Positions 22,876-30,760 of a DNA stretch of 60,268 nt are shown here, one piece after another. Below the pieces are notes generated by a model that was not told the DNA's origin, did not search any database, and worked only from the letters and a program-made list of their open reading frames with translations. Position 1 is the stretch's first letter. Every line of letters starts with the position of its first letter. Position numbers and translations under genes: made by a program. The stretch is taken from contig NZ_AJXU01000027.1 of the NCBI RefSeq assembly GCF_000264315.1, forward strand, positions 1 through 60,268, read 5' to 3'. The DNA is from Rhodanobacter fulvus Jip2. Lineage in GTDB: Bacteria; Pseudomonadota; Gammaproteobacteria; Xanthomonadales; Rhodanobacteraceae.

Positions 22876-25842
22876 ATGAAGTCGCGTTGTGCATTGCAGG
22901 GATCCCTGGCGCATGCCCGTTTCCGTCCATTGGCCGTTGCCTGTGCAGCGGCCCTGCTCGCCATCACCGGCATGGAAAGCGCATCGGCGCAGACGACGTC
23001 GAGTACACCGCCGACGGCGAGCACAGGCACCAGCACACCGGCGCCGCAGAAAGCCGGCGATGCGAAGACCGGCGACACCGGCACCGCGTCCGGAAAGCCT
23101 GTGAAGAAGCCCGCGAAAGCGGTGACCGATCTGAGCCAGGTGGTGGTCACCGGCATCAGCGGCAGCATCGCCAGTTCGATGAAGACCAAGGAGGATTCGA
23201 ACAACATCGTGGAGGCCATCTCGGCCGAGGACATCGGCAAGCTGCCCGACGTCAGCATTGCCGACAGCCTCGCGCGCGTTCCCGGCCTGGCCACGCAGCG
23301 CGCCGATGGCCAGGCCAATGCCATTTCCATCCGCGGCCTGTCGCCGGATTTCGCCGGCACCACGCTGGATGGACGCGAGCAGGCCACAGTGGGCGAGAAC
23401 CGCGGCGTGGAGTACGACCAGTACCCGGCCGAGCTGATCAACGGCGTGACCATCTACAAGACGCCGGATGCCAGCCTGGTCGGGCAGGGGTTGTCGGGCA
23501 CGGTGGATCTGCACACCATCAATCCGCTGGATTTGTCGAAGCGGACTTTCGTGTTCAACCTGCGCGGTGCGCACAACAGCAACGGCTCGATGAATCCCGG
23601 CACGGGAACGGGGACCAGTGGCCACCGCGCCAGCTTTTCGTACGTCGACCAGTTTTTCAACCACACCCTGGGTATTGCGCTGGGCGTGTCCGTGGTCGAC
23701 CAGCCGATCCAGGAGCGGCAGTACCAGGCGTGGTGGTGGAGCGCCAACAACGGCAGCGCCGGCATCGACCAGAATTGGGGCGGCCCGCATACGCCGGGCA
23801 TGCCGGACAACGTGGTCTCGCAGGAAGGCATGCAACTGCGCGCGCAGTCACAGAAGCAGAAGCGCAACGGCGTGATGGCCGTTTTGGAGTGGGCACCGAA
23901 CGACGTGTACTACTCCAAGCTGGACATGTACTACTCCACCTTCAGCAAGCGCCGCTACACCAACGGCGCGCAATGGTCGAGCAGCCCGTATGACCACGTT
24001 TCCTACGACAACGTGCAGACCTCGCCGGGTGAGCCGCTGCCGATCGTCACTTCCGGCACGATCCTCGGCGTGGCGCCGATCCTGCAGAACGAATACACGC
24101 GGGAGCACGACAAGCTCTATTCCATCGGCTGGAACAACAAGCTGTTCCTGGGCGACTGGACCTTGATGGCCGACCTGTCCTCATCCAGCGCGCGGGTGAA
24201 ACTGCACGACGCCTACCTGTTCAGCGGATTGGCTGATGGCGGCTTCACCACCGTGGGTTTCAACACGCCGGCCGCGTTCGGCTATCCGCATTTCACCCCG
24301 GGCGTCGACCTGGCCGATCCGGCCACGATGGTGTTTACCGACCCCGGCAGCCCCTGGAGCGATCCGCCAGGCTACGGCTACAACGGCCGCGACGAGTTCG
24401 ACCATCAGGACGACACCATCCACGCGTTCCGGCTGCAAGCCAGCCATCCATTGGGCTGGATCTTCAGCGACATGGACGTGGGCCTGGCCTGGTCGGACCG
24501 CACCAAGACCAAGCATGCGGACGTCTATTTCGCCTACCTCAACGGCAACGGCTCCACCAAGGATACGTACCAGCCACATCTCAGCGCGCCGGTGGATCCG
24601 TCGATGCTGTATCGCCCCACGTCGCTGGGCTATGGCGGCATCGACGGCATTCTCAATTACGACGTGCTGGGCGCGTTGTACGGCGGCCAGTTCTATCGGG
24701 TGCGGAAGAACGGGCAGGGCGACTGGAGCCGCAACTACACCGTCGAGGAAAAAGTGCCGCTGGCTTATGTGAAGTTCAATCTCGACACGCATCTGGGCAG
24801 TGTGCCGCTGCGCGGCAACGTGGGCGTGCAGTTCGTGCGCACCAAGCAGTCGTCGCGTGCATTGCAGACCAATGGCGATGCACTGGTCGGGAACATCAGC
24901 GATGGCGCCTCGTACAACAACGTGCTGCCCAGCCTGAACCTGGTGGCCGAGATCGGCGAGCGCCAGTACCTGCGCCTGGGACTGGCCAAGAGCATGGCGC
25001 GCGGCCGCATCGACGACGAGAAGGTGGCCACCTCGGCCAGCGTGTCGCAGATCACCAACGGCCCCGGCGCGGGCCAGGTGTTGTGGTCGGGCCGCGGCGG
25101 CAACCCGCAGCTGCGCCCGTACGTGGCGGTGGGCACCGACCTGTCGTGGGAGAAGTATTTCGGCAAGGCCAGCTACGTGGCGGCGGCGGTGTTCCACAAG
25201 AACCTGCTGAACTACATCTACAACCAGACCGTGCTCGATTACGATTTTTCCCACTACACCAACGACACCCCGACCCTGGTGCCAACCAGCAATACCGGCT
25301 CGTTCACCACGCCGCAGAACGGCACGGGTGGCAAGATGGATGGGCTGGAATTGTCAGGCGCGCTGGAGGGCGGCCTGCTCACGAGCGCGCTGGAAGGGTT
25401 CGGCGCGCAGGCCAATTTCTCGCTGACCAACAGCTCGATCCCGCTGTCGTCCATCTCGTCCGTTCCCGGTGGCCCGAAGACCTTGCCCGGGTTGTCGCGC
25501 AAGGTGGCCAACCTTGCGTTGTTCTATGAACGCTACGGCTTCTCGATACGCGTGGCCGAGCGCTACCGCTCGTCCTTCACCGGCGAAGCGGTGGCGCTGT
25601 TCGACCAGTTGGGCTACACCAAGATCCAGGCCAACCGGCAGACCGACCTGCAGTTGGGCTACGCGTTCACCGACGGCAGTCTCAACGGCTTGTCGCTGCT
25701 GCTGCAGGTCACCAACCTCACCAATTCGGCGGATTCGACGGTGCAGGTCGCCACCCTGGCCAACAACGCGCCGCTCACCCGCCCGCTGGAATATGACACC
25801 TGGGGGCGCACCATCCTGTTCGGCATCAACTACAAGCTGTAG
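22876..25842 (+). CDS. TonB-dependent receptor, Xanthomonas/Caulobacter type
   Basis: 988 aa. A signal peptide ending ASA near residue 37 is followed by a long Ala/Thr/Lys-rich linker. The plug domain starts at VVVTGISGSIASSM, with SAEDIGKLPDVSIADSLARV and ISIRGLSPDF, the pattern of the TonB-Xanth-Caul subfamily (TIGR01782). The beta barrel ends in WGRTILFGINYKL, with a terminal hydrophobic/aromatic run suited to BAM assembly. Members commonly import oligosaccharides through the outer membrane. The next gene, 195 bp downstream on the same strand, encodes a GH30 enzyme, so the pair may form a small glycan-utilisation locus. The ATG at 22876 is where the signal peptide begins. Confidence 0.92.
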   Translation: MKSRCALQGSLAHARFRPLAVACAAALLAITGMESASAQTTSSTPPTASTGTSTPAPQKAGDAKTGDTGTASGKPVKKPAKAVTDLSQVVVTGISGSIASSMKTKEDSNNIVEAISAEDIGKLPDVSIADSLARVPGLATQRADGQANAISIRGLSPDFAGTTLDGREQATVGENRGVEYDQYPAELINGVTIYKTPDASLVGQGLSGTVDLHTINPLDLSKRTFVFNLRGAHNSNGSMNPGTGTGTSGHRASFSYVDQFFNHTLGIALGVSVVDQPIQERQYQAWWWSANNGSAGIDQNWGGPHTPGMPDNVVSQEGMQLRAQSQKQKRNGVMAVLEWAPNDVYYSKLDMYYSTFSKRRYTNGAQWSSSPYDHVSYDNVQTSPGEPLPIVTSGTILGVAPILQNEYTREHDKLYSIGWNNKLFLGDWTLMADLSSSSARVKLHDAYLFSGLADGGFTTVGFNTPAAFGYPHFTPGVDLADPATMVFTDPGSPWSDPPGYGYNGRDEFDHQDDTIHAFRLQASHPLGWIFSDMDVGLAWSDRTKTKHADVYFAYLNGNGSTKDTYQPHLSAPVDPSMLYRPTSLGYGGIDGILNYDVLGALYGGQFYRVRKNGQGDWSRNYTVEEKVPLAYVKFNLDTHLGSVPLRGNVGVQFVRTKQSSRALQTNGDALVGNISDGASYNNVLPSLNLVAEIGERQYLRLGLAKSMARGRIDDEKVATSASVSQITNGPGAGQVLWSGRGGNPQLRPYVAVGTDLSWEKYFGKASYVAAAVFHKNLLNYIYNQTVLDYDFSHYTNDTPTLVPTSNTGSFTTPQNGTGGKMDGLELSGALEGGLLTSALEGFGAQANFSLTNSSIPLSSISSVPGGPKTLPGLSRKVANLALFYERYGFSIRVAERYRSSFTGEAVALFDQLGYTKIQANRQTDLQLGYAFTDGSLNGLSLLLQVTNLTNSADSTVQVATLANNAPLTRPLEYDTWGRTILFGINYKL

Positions 25843-26036
25843 GCTGGCGGGCTTGCACGCGAGTTCTTGACGGGTCGAAATGAGAGTCCCCAATGATCGG
25901 TGCCTGGTACGGGGGGTCGACCGTCGCGGGCATCGGAAACATGATGGATGCGGTGTACGGCGAAATCAGGGGCCGCTGACTGCCGACGGCGCCGAGTGGC
26001 GCCAGGCAGCCATCGGCCGTGGTGAGTGCGCCGTCC

Positions 26037-27566
26037 ATGGATGAAAACCAGGGGGTGGGGCGCTGGACGCCGTTCCTGTCGATGATCCTGTTGACGCTGC
26101 TGGCCATGTCGGCCCTGCACTGGCCGCGCCCGCCGCTGTTCGTGAACATCACCGCCGGTGTGTTGCAACCGACTGGCGTCATGGTGCATGTGTGGGTGAG
26201 CACCGCTGATCGCCGCCTGCGCCTGGCGCGGCAGTTCGATGTAATGGCCGGTGACAACGATGCCAAGGCGGCGCCGGCCGACGTGATCATCGACCCCACC
26301 CGCAAGTACCAGACCATGGTCGGTTTCGGCGCGGCGCTGACGGATTCGTCGGCCTGGCTGATCCGGAATGCGATGAGTGCCTCGCAGCGGAGCGCATTGT
26401 TGCAGGAGCTTTTCGGCCCGCCGCCGGAGCTCAACTTCCGGATGCTGCGCATCACCATCGGCGCGTCGGATTTCTCGCTGCAGCACTACACCCTGGACGA
26501 CATGCCCGCCGGTGAGGTCGACCTCGACTTGCAGCATTTCAACGTGGTGCCGAACCAGGCCTATCTCATCCCGGCGTTGCAGGAGATCGTGGCGCTGCGG
26601 CCCGATGTGCAGATCATCGCTTCGCCGTGGAGCGCGCCGGCGTGGATGAAGAGCAGCAGCAACCTGATCGGCGGCGCCTTGCTGGAGCAGTACGAATCGG
26701 TCTTTGCCGATTACCTGGTGCGTTTCGTCGATGCCTTCCAGGGCTACGGCATCCCCATTTTCGCGCTGACCGTGCAGAACGAGCCGGCGTTCCTGCCATT
26801 GACCTACCCGGGGATGGAACTGACCGCCGCCGCGCGCGCGCGCCTCATCGGCCAGTACCTCGGCCCCGCGTTGGCGCAGCGGAAGAACGCGCCGGTGATT
26901 CTGGGCTGGGATCACAACTGGGATACGCCCGGCGAATCACTGAGCGTGCTGGCCGACCCCGATGCCCGGCGCCATATGGCCGGCATTGCCTGGCATTGCT
27001 ATCGCGGCAACCCCAGCGCGCAATCCACCGTGCATGACGCCTACCCGCAAATGGACGCCTATCTCACCGAGTGCTCGGGCGGCGACTGGCCGTCGGCGCG
27101 CAAGGGTGAACTGATGTTGTTTGCGCGCAATATCGTGATGGAGAGCGTGCGCAACTGGGCACGCGGCGTCGTCTACTGGAACCTGGCGCTGGACGAGAAC
27201 CACGGTCCCCATGCCGGTGGCTGCGATGAATGCAAGGGCGTGGTCACCATCGACTCGGCCACCGGCGAAGTCAGCCGCAATGACGAGTACTACGCGTTCG
27301 GCCACTTCAGCCGGTTCGTGTTGCCGGGCGCCGCGCGGGTGAAGTCGGGCAACACCAATGCCGGCATCCACCAGCTGGCGTTCCAGAATCCGGACGATGG
27401 CTCGGTGGTGCTGGTGGCGGTGAACGACAAGGCCGAGATCAACCACCTGACCGTAAGCCAGGGCTCGCTCCGCTTCGCTTACGACATGCCGCCGAGCAGC
27501 GTCGCCACGTTTGTGTGGCCGGCGGCGGCCATGAGTGTCCCGCCGGCGCAACCTGCCGCCCGATAG
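26037..27566 (+). CDS. GH30-family glycosyl hydrolase
   Basis: 509 aa. The N-terminal hydrophobic segment (FLSMILLTLLAMSALHW) is a signal anchor or uncleaved signal. The (beta/alpha)8 domain starts MVGFGAALTDSSAW, a hallmark of GH30, with acid/base Glu249 in ALTVQNEP and nucleophile Glu345 in YLTECSGGDW. A side beta-sandwich completes the C-terminus. GH30 includes glucosylceramidases, beta-1,6-glucanases and xylanases; the GFGAALTDSS start and the long loop with GGCDECKG favour the glucosylceramidase/beta-glucosidase-like subfamilies. It follows the TonB receptor. I start at the ATG 26037; a GTG six codons earlier is in frame. Confidence 0.9.
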   Translation: MDENQGVGRWTPFLSMILLTLLAMSALHWPRPPLFVNITAGVLQPTGVMVHVWVSTADRRLRLARQFDVMAGDNDAKAAPADVIIDPTRKYQTMVGFGAALTDSSAWLIRNAMSASQRSALLQELFGPPPELNFRMLRITIGASDFSLQHYTLDDMPAGEVDLDLQHFNVVPNQAYLIPALQEIVALRPDVQIIASPWSAPAWMKSSSNLIGGALLEQYESVFADYLVRFVDAFQGYGIPIFALTVQNEPAFLPLTYPGMELTAAARARLIGQYLGPALAQRKNAPVILGWDHNWDTPGESLSVLADPDARRHMAGIAWHCYRGNPSAQSTVHDAYPQMDAYLTECSGGDWPSARKGELMLFARNIVMESVRNWARGVVYWNLALDENHGPHAGGCDECKGVVTIDSATGEVSRNDEYYAFGHFSRFVLPGAARVKSGNTNAGIHQLAFQNPDDGSVVLVAVNDKAEINHLTVSQGSLRFAYDMPPSSVATFVWPAAAMSVPPAQPAAR

Positions 27567-27591
27567 CTTTGCGTGTGCTGGCTGCAGCGAC

Positions 27592-27846
27592 TCAGCCGAC
27601 TGGATACATCGGTACCGGCAGACGTTCTTCCGCGGCGGCGGGTTGCGGCTTCTGCGGATGGGTACGGCCAAGCGTGATGTTCTTGCTGGCCCGCACCTCA
27701 CGGTTGGCGAACGTCCAGATTTCCCCGGTGGCCGTGATGAACACGGTCCAGTAGAGATCCGACTCGGGCCCGTAATCGATCAGGATGTGGGCGAAGCCCT
27801 CGCCTTTGGGGGTGTTCAGTGGAAGCGGTGGATTGAGTTGCAACAT
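27592..27846 (-). CDS. Conserved hypothetical protein, 84 aa
   Basis: A small soluble protein with a core that reads as an all-beta domain: GFAHILIDYGPESDLYWTVF, then TGEIWTFANREVRASKNITL, and a proline-rich basic tail. I do not recognise a named domain; similar short proteins with this ESDLYWTVF/EIWTFANREVR pattern are, from memory, widespread in proteobacteria and phages. The ATG at 27846 is chosen as the domain begins straight after it. It is convergent with the GH30 gene, whose stop lies 25 bp away. Confidence 0.65.
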   Translation of the reverse strand: MLQLNPPLPLNTPKGEGFAHILIDYGPESDLYWTVFITATGEIWTFANREVRASKNITLGRTHPQKPQPAAAEERLPVPMYPVG

Positions 27847-28013
27847 GAGGATGCGCCCGCTGCAGTGTCGGAGTTTGCAGCGCGATGATGGCATTCCCCC
27901 GCGTGAGCGCTCCGCAAAGGTCGTCGGATTCCCAGACGGCGCATGCCGGTCCATCCTGCGCGATCTGTCGGCGGGATGGACCGGACTTTCAGGCTTTCAG
28001 ACGTACGTATCGA

Positions 28014-28361
28014 TCAGGCGATCGCCGCCGTAATCACGATCTCGACTTTCCAGCCGGGGCTGGCGAGCTTCGCCTGTACGGTGGCGCGCGCAGGCGTGGC
28101 GCCTTGCGGCACCCAGCGACCCCAGGCTTCGTTCATGCCGGCGAAATCGGCCATGTCGGCCAGGAAGATTTCCGCCCGCAGGATGTTGCGCTTGTCGGTC
28201 CCGGCCTGCGCCAGCAGGGCGTCGATGGCCGCAAGCACCTGTTCGGTCTGACCGACGATGTCGGCGCCGGCGTCCTCGGCCACCTGGCCGGCGAGGTACG
28301 CCACGCCGTTGTGGACGGTCATTTCGGACATGCGCGGACCGGTATCGAAACGCTGGATCAT
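28014..28361 (-). CDS. RidA-family protein
   Basis: 115 aa. RidA proteins deaminate reactive enamine/imine intermediates made by PLP enzymes. The family motifs are visible: AYLAGQVAEDAGADIVGQTEQVL, then NILRAEIFLADM with the substrate-binding Arg, and the ATVQAKLASPGWKVEIVITA end. It forms the usual trimer in the cytosol. It belongs to one of the RidA-like subgroups (Rid4-7 type) rather than the canonical E. coli RidA, since the usual GxGTPxxxR segment is altered (ATPARATVQ). The ATG at 28361 is the family start; it lies downstream of the pirin gene in the same direction. Confidence 0.88.
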   Translation of the reverse strand: MIQRFDTGPRMSEMTVHNGVAYLAGQVAEDAGADIVGQTEQVLAAIDALLAQAGTDKRNILRAEIFLADMADFAGMNEAWGRWVPQGATPARATVQAKLASPGWKVEIVITAAIA

Positions 28362-28434
28362 GGGGCGGTTTCCTGTGGAGTGATCGCGCATTGTCGCTGG
28401 ATTGCGCCGCCGGTAGAAGCTCGATGGGAGCCAT

Positions 28435-28463
28435 CGCCGGATGACCGGTTTGGCCATCCGGCG
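28435..28463. terminator. Hairpin between pirin and ridA
   Basis: CGCCGGATG (28435-28443) pairs perfectly with CATCCGGCG (28455-28463) across an 11-base loop. On the minus strand it follows the pirin gene and precedes ridA, suggesting separate transcription. No T-run follows. Confidence 0.4.
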
Positions 28464-28475
28464 CGTTGCCGCGCA

Positions 28476-29198
28476 TCACGGCATCTGCGGCAGCTCCTGC
28501 GGGCGCAGATCGAACACCAGTACCTCGGCGTTCTCGCCCTTGCCCAGTTGCAGCGTGCGCGGGTTGCGCAAACGCACGCCGTCGCCCGCTTCCAGCTTCA
28601 CGCCGTTGAGCTCGATGCTGCCGCGGGCCACGTGCACGTAGGCATGGCGGTTGTCGTCCAGTGTCAGCGTGGCGCTTTCATCGCCGTGGAACAGGCCGGC
28701 GTAGACCGACGCGTCCTGCTGGATGCGCAGCGACTCGTCGCCGCCGTCCGGCGAGATGATCAGGCGCAGTTGGCCGCGCTTGTCGGCCTCGGCGAAGTGG
28801 CGTTGCTGGTAGACCGGTTCGCCGCCGGCCTCTGCCGGTGCGATCCAGATCTGCAGGAAGTGCACCGGCGCCTCGTCGGAGCCGTTGAACTCGCTGTGGG
28901 TCACGCCGCTGCCGGCGCTCATCAATTGCACGTCGCCGGGCTTGATCGCCGAGCCGGTGCCCATGCTGTCGCTGTGCGCCAGCGCGCCTTCCAGCACGTA
29001 GGAGAAGATCTCCATGTCGCGGTGCGGGTGTTTGCCGAAGCCCTGGCCCGGCGCCACGCGATCCTCGTTGATCACGCGCAGGTCGGAAAACCCCATCTGC
29101 GCGCGGTCCATGTAGCTGGCGAACGAGAAAGTGTGGCGCGAGCTGAGCCAGCCGTGTTCCGCCACGCCGCGCTCGGAAGCCTTGCGTACTTGCATCAT
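28476..29198 (-). CDS. Pirin-family protein (YhhW-like quercetinase)
   Basis: 240 aa. The bicupin layout is clear. The N-terminal cupin has HPHRDMEIFSYVLEGAL with metal ligands His57 and His59, and SGVTHSEFNG with His101 and Glu103. This set is intact, as in E. coli YhhW, which shows quercetin 2,3-dioxygenase activity. The C-terminal cupin lacks metal ligands. The start codon overlaps a second ATG. The LysR gene 167 bp upstream is divergent and very probably controls it; this pirin/LysR arrangement is common in proteobacteria. Confidence 0.92.
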   Translation of the reverse strand: MMQVRKASERGVAEHGWLSSRHTFSFASYMDRAQMGFSDLRVINEDRVAPGQGFGKHPHRDMEIFSYVLEGALAHSDSMGTGSAIKPGDVQLMSAGSGVTHSEFNGSDEAPVHFLQIWIAPAEAGGEPVYQQRHFAEADKRGQLRLIISPDGGDESLRIQQDASVYAGLFHGDESATLTLDDNRHAYVHVARGSIELNGVKLEAGDGVRLRNPRTLQLGKGENAEVLVFDLRPQELPQMP

Positions 29199-29314
29199 GG
29201 TGCTCTCCTCGTTGATGAGTGGCAGCGTGGGTCGCCCGCTCCGGCGCGCCGCGGAATCCGGCGCGGAAGCGGGCGGTTGCTGCGTCTGAAGTGGAATATT
29301 AGAGTCGCCATTCG

Positions 29315-29334
29315 ATTCAATAAAGATGATGAAT
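29315..29334. promoter_or_regulatory. Candidate LysR box ATTCA-N10-TGAAT
   Basis: A perfect inverted repeat in the AT-rich part of the 167-bp gap between the divergent pirin and LysR genes. The spacing fits the T-N11-A type LysR site, and it overlaps the probable promoter area of both genes. Confidence 0.5.
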
Positions 29335-29365
29335 TGCTTAATACTGTCAACTTGAGGACGACAAT

Positions 29366-30256
29366 GTGAACCAGCTTGAGGACATGCGGATCTTTGTCGA
29401 AACCGTCGATGCGCAAAGCTTCACGGCGGCGGCGGATCGGCTGGGGCTGTCCAAGCAGTTCGTCAGCAAGCGGATTGCCGCGCTGGAGAAGCGGTTAGGT
29501 GCGCGCTTACTGGTGCGCTCCACCCGGCAGCTGCGCGTCACCGATCTGGGCCTGGCGTACCACGAGCGCGCCCAGCGCATCCTGGAAGAGGTGGATGCCG
29601 CCGAGCAGTTGATCACCAGCCAGACTGCGGCGCCGCGCGGGCTGTTGCGGCTGAGCGCGCCGATGACGTTTGCCACGCTGCACCTGGGGGCGGTCATCGC
29701 CGCGTTCATGCAGCGCCATCCCGAGGTGGTGGTCGAGCTGGAGCTCAACGACCGCATGGTCGACCTGATCGGCGAGGGCTACGACATGGCCGTGCGCATC
29801 GGCGCGCTGGCCGACTCCAGCCTGGTTGCGCGCCGCATCGCCGCGGTGCCATTGATCACCAGCGCCAGCCCCGACTACCTGCGCCGTCGCGGCACGCCAT
29901 CGGCGCCCGGCGAACTGGCGTCGCATGCCTGCCTGACCTACGGGCGTGCGCGTCGCGGCGAATGGACGTTTCGCGTGGAGGGGCGCGTGCGCAAGGTTTC
30001 CGTGAGCGGGCCGATGCGCGCCAACAACGGCGAGATGTTGCGCGACGCGGCGATGGCCGGCCTGGGCATCGTCAGCCTGCCGGACTTCATCGTCGCCGCT
30101 GCGCTGGCCGATCGCCGGCTGGTGCCCGTGCTGGACAAGTTTCGACCCGAGGACATCAACGTATATGTGGTTTACCCGCAGCATCGCCAGTCCTCGCTGC
30201 TGGTACGTGCCTTCAGCGATTTCCTGGCGGAGCGTTTCAGCGCCACGGGTGCGTGA
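29366..30256 (+). CDS. LysR-family regulator beside pirin
   Basis: 296 aa from a GTG start (an ATG two bases earlier leads straight to a stop). The winged HTH spans residues 5-60: EDMRIFVETVDAQSFTAAAD with SKQFVSKRIAALEKRLGARL and STRQLRVTDLG. The effector domain follows, of the CrgA/AaeR-like subgroup (ELNDRMVDLIGEGYDMAVRI). It is divergent from the pirin gene and likely regulates it. Nothing is unusual in length or composition. Confidence 0.9.
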   Translation: MNQLEDMRIFVETVDAQSFTAAADRLGLSKQFVSKRIAALEKRLGARLLVRSTRQLRVTDLGLAYHERAQRILEEVDAAEQLITSQTAAPRGLLRLSAPMTFATLHLGAVIAAFMQRHPEVVVELELNDRMVDLIGEGYDMAVRIGALADSSLVARRIAAVPLITSASPDYLRRRGTPSAPGELASHACLTYGRARRGEWTFRVEGRVRKVSVSGPMRANNGEMLRDAAMAGLGIVSLPDFIVAAALADRRLVPVLDKFRPEDINVYVVYPQHRQSSLLVRAFSDFLAERFSATGA

Positions 30257-30370
30257 CATGGCAGGCTGCGATGAATGCGTTCGCCGGGCGGTTGATCCTG
30301 GTCAGGGGAAAGCGCGGGGGTTTTGAGCATCATGGCGAGCCATTGAACGCGACCCCTTACGGAGCAGACC

Positions 30371-30610
30371 ATGCAATACCAACTGTCCACCTGTCATCAC
30401 GACGCCGACGCCTTCACCACCGCGCTGCGCCCGCTCGACCCCCACGTGCAGATTGCCCTGGATGCCCCGCGCGGCCGCCTGGAAGTCCTGGCCAACGCCA
30501 CCGGCAACCAGGTGCTGGACGTGCTGCGCACCCTGGATTGCGACGCCGTGCCGCTGGAAACCGAAGTGCATATCAGCGGCGGCAGCACCTGCTGCGGCAG
30601 TTGCGGCTGA
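30371..30610 (+). CDS. Small protein with C-terminal CCGSCG motif
   Basis: 79 aa. The first 70 residues look like a compact alpha/beta ferredoxin-like domain resembling a heavy-metal-associated fold without its usual N-terminal CxxC (DPHVQIALDAPRGRLEVLAN, QVLDVLRTLDCDAVPLE). The tail ends GGSTCCGSCG, a likely metal-binding or thiol site. A GGAGCAGACC ribosome-site region precedes the ATG. I do not know its function; copper, zinc or iron-sulfur trafficking is plausible. It stands alone and is followed by a REP-like hairpin. Confidence 0.7.
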   Translation: MQYQLSTCHHDADAFTTALRPLDPHVQIALDAPRGRLEVLANATGNQVLDVLRTLDCDAVPLETEVHISGGSTCCGSCG

Positions 30611-30631
30611 TTCCGGCCGATCGACCTCCAG

Positions 30632-30705
30632 TGGGAGCGGTTTCAGCCGCGATGCTCTTGCCGTGAGGCTCCAAAGCAAGGGCGTCGCGGCTGAAGTCGC
30701 TCCCA
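30632..30705. repeat. REP-like palindromic repeat
   Basis: TGGGAGCGGTTTCAGCCGCG (left, from 30632) is the imperfect complement of CGCGGCTGAAGTCGCTCCCA (right, to 30705), with a short loop region. This motif is the REP-type repeat I know from Pseudomonas and Xanthomonadales intergenic regions, moved by RAYT transposases. It sits between two convergent genes and may end both transcripts. Confidence 0.7.
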
Positions 30706-30760
30706 GGGGCGTGGTCCGCGCAACGCCTTTCGAGCGTTACTCTACCGTTGCCAGTTCGCA

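Noticed and set aside
21613..23835. A 740-codon minus-strand frame across the EEP and TonB-receptor genes
   Set aside because: It crosses a good terminator and two well-identified plus-strand genes; composition is that of an antisense shadow.
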